Of a DNA stretch of 64,000 nucleotides, positions 52,401 to 59,013 are shown piece after piece. The DNA lies in NCBI RefSeq assembly GCF_000717655.1, contig NZ_JNZY01000015.1, positions 124,001-188,000 on the forward strand, written 5' to 3'. Position 1 is the first letter of the stretch. Each line of letters begins with the position of its first letter. Under the pieces are notes generated by a model. That model was not told the origin of the DNA and searched no databases. It saw nothing but the letters and a program-made list of their open reading frames with translations. The stretch comes from Streptomyces katrae (lineage in GTDB: Bacteria; Actinomycetota; Actinomycetes; Streptomycetales; Streptomycetaceae). A program made the position numbers and the translations under genes.

Positions 52401-53611
52401 ATCCCGGCCGCCTCCAGCGGCGCCGCCTGGGCCGGAGTGCCGCCGGCGATGACCGCGTGCGGCGGCCGGACCTCGGCCACGGCCGCCAGCTGCTCGCGGC
52501 GCAGCCCGGGCGGGGCGAAGCCGAGCAGTCCCACGCCCCAGGGGCGGCCCCCGAGCCGCTCGGCCGTCTCGGCGAGCAGTTTGCGTACGTCCGCACCGTC
52601 CATCACCGCGAGCGCCAGGTACGGGACCCCGCCCTCGGCGGCCACCGCCTCGGCGAAGGCGGCCTGGTCGCTGACCCGGGTCATGGGCCCCTGGGCGACG
52701 GAGTGCGGCCGCAGCAGCGGCCGGGTGCGCACCGCGGCCCCCAGATGCCCGGTGACGGCCGCCCGTACGGCCTGGAGCACCCCGCCCGTCGTCCGGTACC
52801 GCGCGGCCAGCCGGGCCGCCGAGGCGCCGTCCTGCCCGACGGGCAGCAACTGGGTCCGCAGGTCCCGGGCTCCGAGCAGGGCGGCGGCCGGCCCCTCGGG
52901 CGGGGTCAGATCGGGCCGCGCGTACACCCGGTGCCCGTCGTGCAGCCGGGTCTCCGAGCCGTCCATCGCCCGGAGCGCGGCGGCCACTTCGGCGGTCAGC
53001 GCAGCCTCGCCCTCGGCGGTCAGGGCCAGTTGTACGTCGACCAGCACGCCTGCGGCTCCGCCCGCGACGGCCGCGGCCGCCGTGTGCGGCCCGATGCCGC
53101 CCCGGGCGAGCACGGGCACCCCGAGTCCGGGCCCGGCCAGCAGCTGCTGGAGCAGGACGAAGGTGGTGGCCCCGCCCACCCGGCCGCCGGCCTCGTGCCC
53201 CTTGGCGACGAGCGCCCCCGCCCCGGCGGCCACCGCGATCAGGGCCTCCGCCCGGCGGGTGACCTCGGCCCAGGCGCGCCGCCGCCCGCCCTCGGACCAG
53301 GCGGCCATCTGCTCCGGGGTGTGCTCCGCGGGGTCGGCGAGGAGCACCGTGTCCACCTCGTCCGGCAGTTCCTCGGGCCCGAGCGGGCATCCGGCGGGCA
53401 CCCGCACCCCGTACGGGCGCCGGCCGCCGAGCCGGCGGGCGAGCTCCGCGAAGCCGCGGCGGGCGGCTTCGGGATCCCGGCCGAGGTCGAGCAGTCCGAG
53501 GGCCCCGGCCCGTTCGGCGGCGATCACGATCCGCGGGTGCGGTTCCTCGAACGGGCTGACCGCGACGACCAGGTCACGGGTGGCGGCGGATCGCGGGGGC
53601 TGGGGGGTCAC
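46421..53611 (-). CDS. type I iterative PKS 1: tandem NMO-like enoylreductase-KS-AT-ACP-KR
   Basis: A 2396-aa protein. Residues 1-590 are two NMO/2-nitropropane-dioxygenase-like halves (GHEAGGRVGGATTF then ARGGIG; GLECGGHVGPRTSF then FAGGIHD), a flavin enoylreductase type like PfaD. KS at about 660-1110 (DAACASS, Cys near 854; KSQLGHTKCAAG). AT at about 1200-1500 (AGHSYGELTALW, Ser near 1309). ACP near 1734 (LEADLSIDSIKRVEI, the PUFA-synthase form). KR at about 1880-2390 (LLTGGARGITA near 2124; GVYGNRGQTDYAAAND near 2307). GTG 53611 has AGAGGAG upstream; the longer frame to 53968 is promoter DNA. First gene of an eight-gene operon; with PKS2 it forms a condensed PUFA-type iterative synthase, as seen in S. 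coelicolor PUFA-like genes. Confidence 0.93.
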   Translation of the reverse strand: MTPQPPRSAATRDLVVAVSPFEEPHPRIVIAAERAGALGLLDLGRDPEAARRGFAELARRLGGRRPYGVRVPAGCPLGPEELPDEVDTVLLADPAEHTPEQMAAWSEGGRRRAWAEVTRRAEALIAVAAGAGALVAKGHEAGGRVGGATTFVLLQQLLAGPGLGVPVLARGGIGPHTAAAAVAGGAAGVLVDVQLALTAEGEAALTAEVAAALRAMDGSETRLHDGHRVYARPDLTPPEGPAAALLGARDLRTQLLPVGQDGASAARLAARYRTTGGVLQAVRAAVTGHLGAAVRTRPLLRPHSVAQGPMTRVSDQAAFAEAVAAEGGVPYLALAVMDGADVRKLLAETAERLGGRPWGVGLLGFAPPGLRREQLAAVAEVRPPHAVIAGGTPAQAAPLEAAGITTHLHVPSPGLLERYLAEGARRFVFEGLECGGHVGPRTSFALWEEQIDRLLGCPEPAALDVLFAGGIHDARSAAMAVAAAAPLAERGARIGVLMGTAYLFTEEAVAAGAVLPGFQRAAVECTETVLLHTAPGHATRCAATPYAEAFEATRQRLVEAGTEARVVWEELERLNLGRLRIASKGLRRAAEAPAPLERVDERQQYAEGLFMLGQAATLRTGTTTVAALHAQVTEGATELLERRAAELAAAGQGGTAAGEPAADPLDIAIVGMACAYPGAPDLAAYWARILAGKDAVTEVPPERWDPALYYDADPARAGERTPSRWGGFLDPVPFDALAHGIPPASLAAVEPVQLLALEISARALGDAGYGRDREFDRSRTSVVFGAEAGTELAGAYGLRALHPAYLGELPPGLDEQLPRLTEDSFPGILANVIAGRVANRLDLGGANCTVDAACASSLAALDLACRQLRDGDSDMVLCGGADVHNGINDYLMFSSVRALSPSGRCRPFDASADGIALGEGVGALVLKRLADAERDGDRVYAVIKAVGAASDGRSLGLTAPRPEGQRRALERAYARAGITPGEVGLIEAHGTGTVVGDSTELTVLTELFAASGAAPGSCALGSVKSQLGHTKCAAGLAGLIKAARAVQTGVRPPTLHIDTPNPAWQADSSPFAFPTEARPWAVPAERRIAGVSAFGFGGTNYHAVLAGYGGAEEAAHGMEEWPAELFCFRGGDRRAAGRAMARLAARLEENEAAGRPWALRDLAAEAAAEGQGSGPVRVAVVAGDLDELVARLERARGFTAGEGVHVREDAADPGKVAFLFPGQGSQRPGMLGELFIAFPALRELLETAPRSVVSAVFPPGAFGAAERAAQRAAVTDTRVAQPALGLAGAAAHLLLGELGVRPDCVAGHSYGELTALWAAGVYDTESLLRLSARRAEAILAAAGADPGSMAAVTAAPEEVREIAERSGCVVANHNAPRQCAVSGPADCVAEAVAALRAAGLSAEPIEVACAFHSPVVAGAAAALAEELAGTAVADAAFPVWSNTTAGPYPAGADAVRSLAARQVAEPVRFVEQVEAMYASGVRTFVEAGPGRVLSSLLGRILRDRPHTVVPLDVPGEHGLSRLVTALAELAAAGVPVAPEALFRGRGTRLPERAPRRPGWLVDGHLVRTADGTPVPGGLQPARRVAPAAPAPAPADRREEAVLAYLRGSQELIEAQRDVLLGFLGVGSPAARPSAEAPGRPWPAAVDALPAHGTGLPGRAAPGLRADAGAAPVPAANGWAAAGGQPPHDAGPDAGPRSADEVMDVVLDIVHTRTGYPHDMLGPELDLEADLSIDSIKRVEIIGALADRIGLPQDPDGSAGSAFEELSRLKTLSGIVDWVTSRTAAPAGGLTAGAAGPAGAREPAADPACGRAGSAAGRAGVDGGGHSPTASEPAGSTAGALSGAAEPAGSAAAHAMVGAPGSDEPLAGGAHAPAGSAAHGQPGVGTAGSGGSAARGIVAGVSGPVAGRGLGHGHPGDGAAVGLAAGAVRRLRVEDVSVAGVVVEPEALRGLRVGVVDDGQGVSAALGTALRGHGAEVRVLAEADAEGAAGLDGIVDLSGLRAGAEPVLPGAFPALQRALTGGVRRLLLATTPGGTPGAGLHGFARSAALEFPGSLIRAVEVDAKEDPERVAAQLLAELGDVHGEGSSVGYTADGVRITRRPVPAPLAAADGTPPLDARSVVLLTGGARGITARTALALARATGCHVELVGRTPLPAAGADRFARATDRVALRAALIADGLRKPAEIEAAASRILAEREVRATLSALDAVAASVRYHRADVTDEQAVRAVVADVRERHGRLDGIVHGAGVLHDGLLRDKRPAAFAEVFTTKVTGARNLAAVAAEHGPGPAPRFLALFGSVCGVYGNRGQTDYAAANDALDSLAHAWSAFLPGRVLSVDWGPWAAEAGGMVTPELERAYARRGVPLLSAEAATAAFLAELAYGTDVQVVLTAREGEGDE

Positions 53612-53667
53612 GAGCGCTCCTCTGGTCGGTGCTGTGTGACATCTCGCAATGCGGGGCAGCGCCCTCC

Positions 53668-53729
53668 GGCGCACCCTGGCGCACCTCGGCGCGCCCGTGG
53701 GGCGCACGGGGAGCGCACGGAGGGCGCAC
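53668..53729. repeat. six phased GGCGCAC-type heptamers upstream of PKS1
   Basis: GGCGCAC or one-base variants start at 53668, 53678, 53688, 53701, 53712 and 53723, spaced 10 to 13 bp, about one helical turn. They lie 57-118 bp upstream of the PKS1 GTG. Spacing of this kind is used by SARP activators, but the region is GC-rich and chance is possible. Confidence 0.45.
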
Positions 53730-53904
53730 ACAGGGGCCGGACGCGGCGGTACGGGGGGAGTGCGGGGGGTCCGGGCAGTACGGGGAAATGCGGGGCGCGT
53801 GCGCTGGTCGTGCCGTGGGGGGGGGGGCGTGCGCGGGCGGGGGTCTCCCGCCGGGTGGCGGTGCTGGGGCCGCCCGGGCGACCCGAGCACCTGCACAGGC
53901 GGGT

Positions 53905-53919
53905 TTGAACAGTGGTCAA
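53905..53919. promoter_or_regulatory. 15-bp inverted repeat, candidate LysR site 1
   Basis: TTGAACAGTGGTCAA pairs as TTGA-N-CA-G-TG-N-TCAA with one mismatched pair and fits the LysR T-N11-A rule. It sits between the divergent PKS1 and LysR starts; a similar repeat is at 55187-55201. Confidence 0.5.
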
Positions 53920-54249
53920 CTTCCCTGATGCCGCGATGCATCGTGCGGTGGCCGTCGTGCACTGTCAACGGTCATGCGGAGTACGCCGTTTCGCCCCTTC
54001 GGCCCCGGCGGCCGCCCCGGAATGCGGCCCGGCCGGTCCCACGGCGGCCCCGCCGGGGCCGGTGGCCTGCGCCGATCCCGCCCGCGCGGGGTCGGCCCCG
54101 GCGCGCCCGCCGACGTACCGCACCGGGCCGGGCTCATGCCGCACCGGCATACCTTGACGCCGACCGTGCATGAAATCCGCCACGGGGGTGGGCATTCGTT
54201 CACCGCTGCGGCCCTTACGGCTACGGCATGGCGAGGTTACCGTCCGGTC

Positions 54250-55143
54250 ATGACCCCCACCCTCGCGCAGCTTCGCTACTTGGTGGCCGTCGCGGACTGC
54301 CGTTCCATCACCGGCGCTGCCGCCTCGGTCTTCGTCGCCCAATCCGCCCTGTCGCGGGCCATCCAGGCCATGGAACGCGACCTCGGAGTCGAACTCCTCG
54401 CCCGTCGGGGCAGGGGCGTGGACCTCACGCCGGAAGGGGCCCGGGCCGTGCGGCTCGCCCGTACGGTCCTCGACGCGGTGGAGGCGATCGACGACATCGG
54501 GACCGCGCACGGCAGCGGCGTCCGGGTCGTCCTGACCCTCGTCACCACCCCCACCCTGGCCCTGGACCTGGCCGCGGACCTCGTGCCGGCCTTCACCGAA
54601 CGGCACACCGGAGTGGACATCCGGCTCCAGCAGCACGACAGCAGGGAGGCCCTCGTCCAGGAAATCACCACGGGACGAGCCGAGTTGGCCCTGGTGGACC
54701 TGCCGGTGGACAAGGAGCTGTCCACGCACCACATCCAGGAGCGCGAGGTGGTGCTCATCTCCCCGATCGGCTGCGGACTGCCCGACCCGATGCCCTTCAG
54801 GCTCCTCGACGGCCTTCCCATGGTGCTGCCGACCCCGGGCGCCGGCCGGCGCACCGAGATGGAGGCCATGTTCAGCTGCCTCGGAGTGCGCCCGGTGCCG
54901 TCCCTCGAGGCCGACGAACGGCTCGCCTGGGTGACGGGCGTGACGGACGGCCGCGGCTCCGTCATCTGGTACCGGGACGTGGCCGTGCGCGCCTTCGGCG
55001 ACCGCGCGGAGATCCGCTCCTTCTCCCCGCCGCTGCTGCGCCCGGTGGGGCTCGCGCACGCCCGGCGGCCGCTGAGCCGCGCGGCCCGGGCGTTCATCGC
55101 GCACGCCCGGCACAACTCGCCCGTACGGGAGCCTGCGCGCTGA
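54250..55143 (+). CDS. LysR-family transcriptional regulator
   Basis: A 297-aa LysR regulator. The winged-helix domain (about 1-60) has LAQLRYLVAVADCRSITGAA and QSALSRAIQAMERDLGVELL; the effector domain (about 90-290) has VVLTLVTTPTLALDLAADLV. It is divergent from the PKS operon, and candidate T-N11-A sites lie both upstream (53905) and just downstream (55187). This suggests control of the PKS operon and of the secreted-protein/P450 genes to the right. The effector is unknown. Confidence 0.92.
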   Translation: MTPTLAQLRYLVAVADCRSITGAAASVFVAQSALSRAIQAMERDLGVELLARRGRGVDLTPEGARAVRLARTVLDAVEAIDDIGTAHGSGVRVVLTLVTTPTLALDLAADLVPAFTERHTGVDIRLQQHDSREALVQEITTGRAELALVDLPVDKELSTHHIQEREVVLISPIGCGLPDPMPFRLLDGLPMVLPTPGAGRRTEMEAMFSCLGVRPVPSLEADERLAWVTGVTDGRGSVIWYRDVAVRAFGDRAEIRSFSPPLLRPVGLAHARRPLSRAARAFIAHARHNSPVREPAR

Positions 55144-55186
55144 CCGAAAACCACCGTCAGGTGGCGGCAGCCATGCCCGCTCGGCA

Positions 55187-55201
55187 TTGAACCATGTTCA
55201 A
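55187..55201. promoter_or_regulatory. 15-bp inverted repeat, candidate LysR site 2
   Basis: TTGAAC-CAT-GTTCAA is a perfect 6-3-6 inverted repeat 53 bp before the secreted-protein ATG. It resembles site 1 at 53905 and fits T-N11-A. Confidence 0.5.
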
Positions 55202-55254
55202 AAGGTGTCCCCCGACCCTGGCGACACCACCTGACGTCCCATCACATTGTGTGC

Positions 55255-56541
55255 ATGTCCCGACTCCTCACGCCCCCAGGGGCCGCCGCCCTCGCGACCG
55301 CGGTCCTCGCCACGCTCCTCCCGGCGGCCGTCTGGATGGCCGGCGCCGCCGCCGCCCCGGCCGGCCCGCCCACATCCGTGTCCGGGCCCGCGCCCGCCGC
55401 GGCCCTGGCTCCGGAGAAGAAGTGCACGCTCCCCGCCGGTCTGGCCGAGCTCAGCGGACTCGCCATGAGCCGCAAGCACCCCGGCGTGTTCTACGCCGTC
55501 AACGACAGCGGCAACACCAACCAGGTCTTCGCCGTCGACTGCACCACGGCGACCGGCCGGCTCCGGGCCACGTACACCGTCTCCGGCGTCGGCAACACCG
55601 ACTGGGAGGGGCTGGCCCTCGGCAAGGACGCGGCCGGCCTCCCGGCGGTCCTGGTCGGCGACATCGGCGACAACTTCAGCGGGCGCGCCGAGATCACCGT
55701 GCACGCCTTCGCCGAGCCCGACCAGCTCGCCGATGCCACCGTCACGCCGGTGACGTACCGCTTCGCCTACGCGGACGGCAGGCACGACGCCGAGTCGCTG
55801 CTGGCCGACCCCGTCACCGGCCGGCTCTACGTCGCGAGCAAACTGATCGGCGCAGCCGGTCAGTTGTACGAGGCCCCGCTGCCCCCGCTGCCCGGTCGGG
55901 TCAACACCCTCACCGCGGTCCGCCCGGGTCCGGTCTTCGCCACCGACGGCGCGTTCTCGCCCTCCGGGGCCTCGTACACCCTGCGCAGCGGCGGGCCGCT
56001 CGGCGCCAACACCGCGAGCGTGTACGACACCACGGGCACCAAGCTCGCGGACGTCGCCCTGCCCGCCCAGTCCCAGGGCGAGACCGTCACGTACGCGGAC
56101 TGCACCAGCCTGCTCGTCGGGTCGGAGAACGACACCCAGATCTGGCGCGTCCCGCTGCCGCCGGAGGCCACCCCCGGCTGCGGCACCACGCCGGCGCCCA
56201 CCCCCACGCCGACTCCGACGCCCACCCCTACGCCGACTCCGACGCCCACCCCTACACCCACGCCCACGTCTTCCCCGGGCGATCTGAAGGTCGCCGACCC
56301 CGGCCCGCAGACCTGCAAGTTCAACCAGTCCTGCACCATCCGGCTCACCGCCACCGGTGGCAGACCGCCCGTCCGCTTCGCCGCCGCCGGCCTGCCGTTC
56401 GGCCTGGCCCTCGACGCCGCCTCCGGCCGTATCACCGGCAAGCCCTGGGGCAGCGGCACCGTACGGGTCACGGTGACCGCCACCGACTCCGGCGGAACCA
56501 CCGCGAGCACCGCCTTCCCCCTCACCCTCACCTGGTTCTGA
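55255..56541 (+). CDS. secreted protein with beta-propeller-like domain and C-terminal Ig-like domain
   Basis: A 428-aa exported protein: signal segment AAALATAVLATLLPAAVWMA near the start. Residues 60-300 contain repeats such as GLAELSGLAMSRKHPGVFYA, NTDWEGLALGKDAAGLPAVL and DIGDNFSGRAEITVHAF, suggesting a six-bladed propeller of the phytase-like/esterase-like type. A Pro-Thr linker built from a short DNA repeat (about 56200-56270) leads to an ~85-aa Ig-like domain ending LTLTWF, nearly the same as in the phosphoesterase at 35234. Catalysis is unproven. ATG 55255 is preferred to the GTG at 55249. Confidence 0.75.
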   Translation: MSRLLTPPGAAALATAVLATLLPAAVWMAGAAAAPAGPPTSVSGPAPAAALAPEKKCTLPAGLAELSGLAMSRKHPGVFYAVNDSGNTNQVFAVDCTTATGRLRATYTVSGVGNTDWEGLALGKDAAGLPAVLVGDIGDNFSGRAEITVHAFAEPDQLADATVTPVTYRFAYADGRHDAESLLADPVTGRLYVASKLIGAAGQLYEAPLPPLPGRVNTLTAVRPGPVFATDGAFSPSGASYTLRSGGPLGANTASVYDTTGTKLADVALPAQSQGETVTYADCTSLLVGSENDTQIWRVPLPPEATPGCGTTPAPTPTPTPTPTPTPTPTPTPTPTPTSSPGDLKVADPGPQTCKFNQSCTIRLTATGGRPPVRFAAAGLPFGLALDAASGRITGKPWGSGTVRVTVTATDSGGTTASTAFPLTLTWF

Positions 56542-56630
56542 CCCCGGACCCGGACGGAGCGGACTTGTACGACCCCGCCTACAGGCCGCACTGTTGGCCG
56601 AGTTTCGTCCATACGGTCAGGAGACCCGGC

Positions 56631-57881
56631 TTGTCACCCGACACCGCACCCACGCCCGCGTACGTCATCGACCCCGCCGGCGGCTGCCCGCACGCCCTCA
56701 ACGCCCGGCTGCGCGCCCAGGGCAGCGTGGCGAACGTCGTCCTGCCCGGCGGGGTACCCGGGGCGGTCGTCCTCGGACACGAAGCGCTGAAGGAGTTCCT
56801 CGCCCACCCCGATGCGGCCAAGGACGCCCGGCACTTCCCCTCCCTGCACGACGGCACCATCCCCGCGCACTGGCCGCTGCGGGCGTTCGCCAACGCCCAG
56901 GGCATGCACACCTCCGACGGCGCCGACCACCGCCGGCTGCGCTCCCTGGTCGGCAACGCCTTCACCGCCCGCCAGGTGGAGCGGCTGCGGCCGCGCATCG
57001 AGGAGCTGACCGCCGGGCTCCTCGACGACCTCGGCCGTGCGGCGGGCGAGGCCCCCGACGGTGTCGCGGACCTGCGCACCCACTTCGCCCTGCCGCTGCC
57101 GATGAGCGTCATCTGCGAGCTGCTCGGCGTGGACCCCGAGCACCGGGGCCGGCTGCACCACCTGTCCCACACGGTGATCATCGCCACCGACACCACCCCG
57201 GCCGAGGCGATGGCCGCCGTACGGGAGCTCGTCGAGCTGATGGGCACGATAGCCGCCGCCCGCCGCGAGAAGCCGGGCGACGACCTGACCAGCGCGCTGA
57301 TCGCCGCCCGCGAGGGCGACGGCGACCGGCTCAGCGAGGCCGAACTCATCGGCACGATGCGCCTGATGCTCGTCGCCGGCCACGAGACCACCCTCAACCT
57401 GATCAGCAACGCCGTCCGCGCCCTGTGCACCCACCGCGACCAGCTCGCACTGGTGCAGGAGGGGAAGGCCACCTGGTCCGACGTGGTGGACGAGACCCTG
57501 CGCTGGGACGGGCCGGTCAGCTGGTTCCCGTTCCGGTACCCCGTCCGCGACCTCACCGTCGACGGGACCGTGATCCCGCAGGGCACCCCGGTCCTCGCCG
57601 GCTACACCGCGGCCGGCCGCGACGAGGCCTTCCACGGCCCGGACGCCGACCGCTTCGACATCACCCGCGCCACCGCGGCCCGCAACCTCTCCTTCGGGCA
57701 CGGCGCGCACTACTGCGTCGGCGCCCCGCTCGCCCGACTCGAGGCCGTCATCGCCCTGGAGCGGCTCTTCACCCGCTTCCCGGACCTCGACCTCGCCGTC
57801 CCCGAGCCCGAACTCCCGCACCAGCGCAGTTTCATCGGCAACAGCGTCGACTCCCTGCCCGTCAGCCTGACCAGGGGGTAG
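56631..57881 (+). CDS. cytochrome P450
   Basis: A 416-aa soluble P450. I-helix LMLVAGHETTLNLI, K-helix ETLR, heme loop FGHGAHYCVGAPLARLE with Cys near residue 364. The start is taken as TTG 56631 because AGGAG lies 7-11 bp upstream and no ATG or GTG gives a normal N-terminus. It follows the secreted-protein gene after 89 bp and stops right against the convergent esterase gene. No ferredoxin gene is near. It may tailor the PKS product, but this is only by proximity. Confidence 0.92.
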   Translation: MSPDTAPTPAYVIDPAGGCPHALNARLRAQGSVANVVLPGGVPGAVVLGHEALKEFLAHPDAAKDARHFPSLHDGTIPAHWPLRAFANAQGMHTSDGADHRRLRSLVGNAFTARQVERLRPRIEELTAGLLDDLGRAAGEAPDGVADLRTHFALPLPMSVICELLGVDPEHRGRLHHLSHTVIIATDTTPAEAMAAVRELVELMGTIAAARREKPGDDLTSALIAAREGDGDRLSEAELIGTMRLMLVAGHETTLNLISNAVRALCTHRDQLALVQEGKATWSDVVDETLRWDGPVSWFPFRYPVRDLTVDGTVIPQGTPVLAGYTAAGRDEAFHGPDADRFDITRATAARNLSFGHGAHYCVGAPLARLEAVIALERLFTRFPDLDLAVPEPELPHQRSFIGNSVDSLPVSLTRG

Positions 57882-58952
57882 CTACCGGCCGTCGCCGGGC
57901 GGCGGGAGCTCCGTGCTCAGCCAGCCCAGCGCATCCGGGTACATCCCGGTCCAGGTCTGGAAGTTGTGGCCGCCGGCCGGGCGGACGAGGGTCCTCACCC
58001 GGACCCCGCTGCCGGCCGCGGCCCGGCCGAAAACCTCCAGCTGCTGCGGCGGGCTGTCCTTGTCCTGCGCCGAGGTGGCCAGGAACAGCCCGACGTCGCC
58101 CCCCTTGGCATGCCGGACCAGCCACAGGGGGCTGTTGCGCTCGCGCAGGGCCGGGTCGGCCAGCACCTCCGGATCCCCGGCCAGCGGATCCGGGTCCAGG
58201 GCCGCGCCCGCCCGGAACACCTTCGGGTACTGCAACGGCAGCTTGGCCGCGCAGAACGCCCCGGTCGACACGCCCATCACCCCCCACCCCTTGGGCTCGC
58301 GCAGGGCACGGAAGTTCTTCGCGACCAGGTCCGTCACGTCCTGCGCGAGCCAGCTGGCCACCTTCCGCGTCGGCGTGTTGCTGCAGTCCGTGTTCACCCC
58401 GCCCGGGTAGATCTCCGGGATCACGACGATGAACGGGTGCGCCGCGCCCAGCCGGACCAGCTGCTCCAGCGCGCCCGGCATGCCGCCCAAGTCGAGCCAG
58501 GTCCGGGGTGAGCCCGGATACCCGTGCAGCAGCATCAGCACCGGGAACCGGGTCTTCTCCGCACCCCGGGCCCGGTACTCGGGCGGAGTCCACACGATCA
58601 CCTGCCCGGCGAGTTTCGAATGCGAGCCGCGGAAGTAGGTGGTCTGCATGCCGTCGCCGCCCTGCGTGAACTTGGCCCGGCCCGGCGGCGGCCCGGTCAT
58701 CGCCGAGGAGTTCTGCACGTTCTCCGTGCCCAGCAGGTCGTTCCAGGAGGAGTAGAGCCCGTAGCTGCCGTTGATCCAGGTCGCGATCACCGCGATGGAG
58801 GTCAGCTGGCACAGCGCGATCATCAGCACCCGCACGGGCCACCGCACCCACCCCGGCGCCGGGATCCGGTTCCACAGCAGCAGTGCGGCCAGCATGGCGA
58901 GCGCGGTGACGGTGATCAGAGTGACGAGGAACGACGTACTGGTCAGCTCCAC
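57882..58952 (-). CDS. membrane-anchored esterase, FrmB/mycolyltransferase-like alpha/beta hydrolase
   Basis: A 356-aa protein with hydrophobic segments at about residues 5-25 and 36-60, then an extracytoplasmic alpha/beta hydrolase: RFPVLMLLHGYPGSPRTWLD, GVSTGAFCAAKLPLQYP with nucleophile Ser near 229, and GGHNFQTWTGMYPDAL with catalytic His. Such esterases act on acyl esters outside the cell. GTG 58952 has AGGAG upstream. Its stop codon abuts the P450 stop with no gap. Confidence 0.86.
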   Translation of the reverse strand: MELTSTSFLVTLITVTALAMLAALLLWNRIPAPGWVRWPVRVLMIALCQLTSIAVIATWINGSYGLYSSWNDLLGTENVQNSSAMTGPPPGRAKFTQGGDGMQTTYFRGSHSKLAGQVIVWTPPEYRARGAEKTRFPVLMLLHGYPGSPRTWLDLGGMPGALEQLVRLGAAHPFIVVIPEIYPGGVNTDCSNTPTRKVASWLAQDVTDLVAKNFRALREPKGWGVMGVSTGAFCAAKLPLQYPKVFRAGAALDPDPLAGDPEVLADPALRERNSPLWLVRHAKGGDVGLFLATSAQDKDSPPQQLEVFGRAAAGSGVRVRTLVRPAGGHNFQTWTGMYPDALGWLSTELPPPGDGR

Positions 58953-59013
58953 GAGGGCCGGCTCCTGACGTGCGGATCGGCTTCCCGGGACGTCGTTTCC
59001 CAGGATGTCCGCA

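Larger units (their letters stand above)
53612..54249. other. divergent promoter region between PKS operon and LysR gene
   Basis: 638 bp, strongly G-rich on the plus strand, including an 11-G run at 53817-53827. It holds the phased GCGCAC repeats (53668-53729) and the 15-bp inverted repeat at 53905-53919. Frames crossing it are compositional artefacts and I see no gene. Promoters of the PKS operon and of the LysR gene must lie here. Confidence 0.55.

Noticed and set aside
53817..53827. 11-G run as a phase-variable promoter switch
   Set aside because: It lies about 200 bp from either start with no sign of a coding or spacer role. Treated as an indel-prone low-complexity tract.
56200..56270. 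Short direct repeats as a possible CRISPR or minisatellite
   Set aside because: They encode the Pro-Thr linker of the secreted protein, in frame, and match the linker of the 35234 gene.
55194..56630. Continuous plus frame running from the secreted protein into the P450 (apparent 895-aa protein)
   Set aside because: The part before 56631 is an out-of-frame reading of the 55255 gene. Only the P450 portion has family motifs and its own ribosome site.
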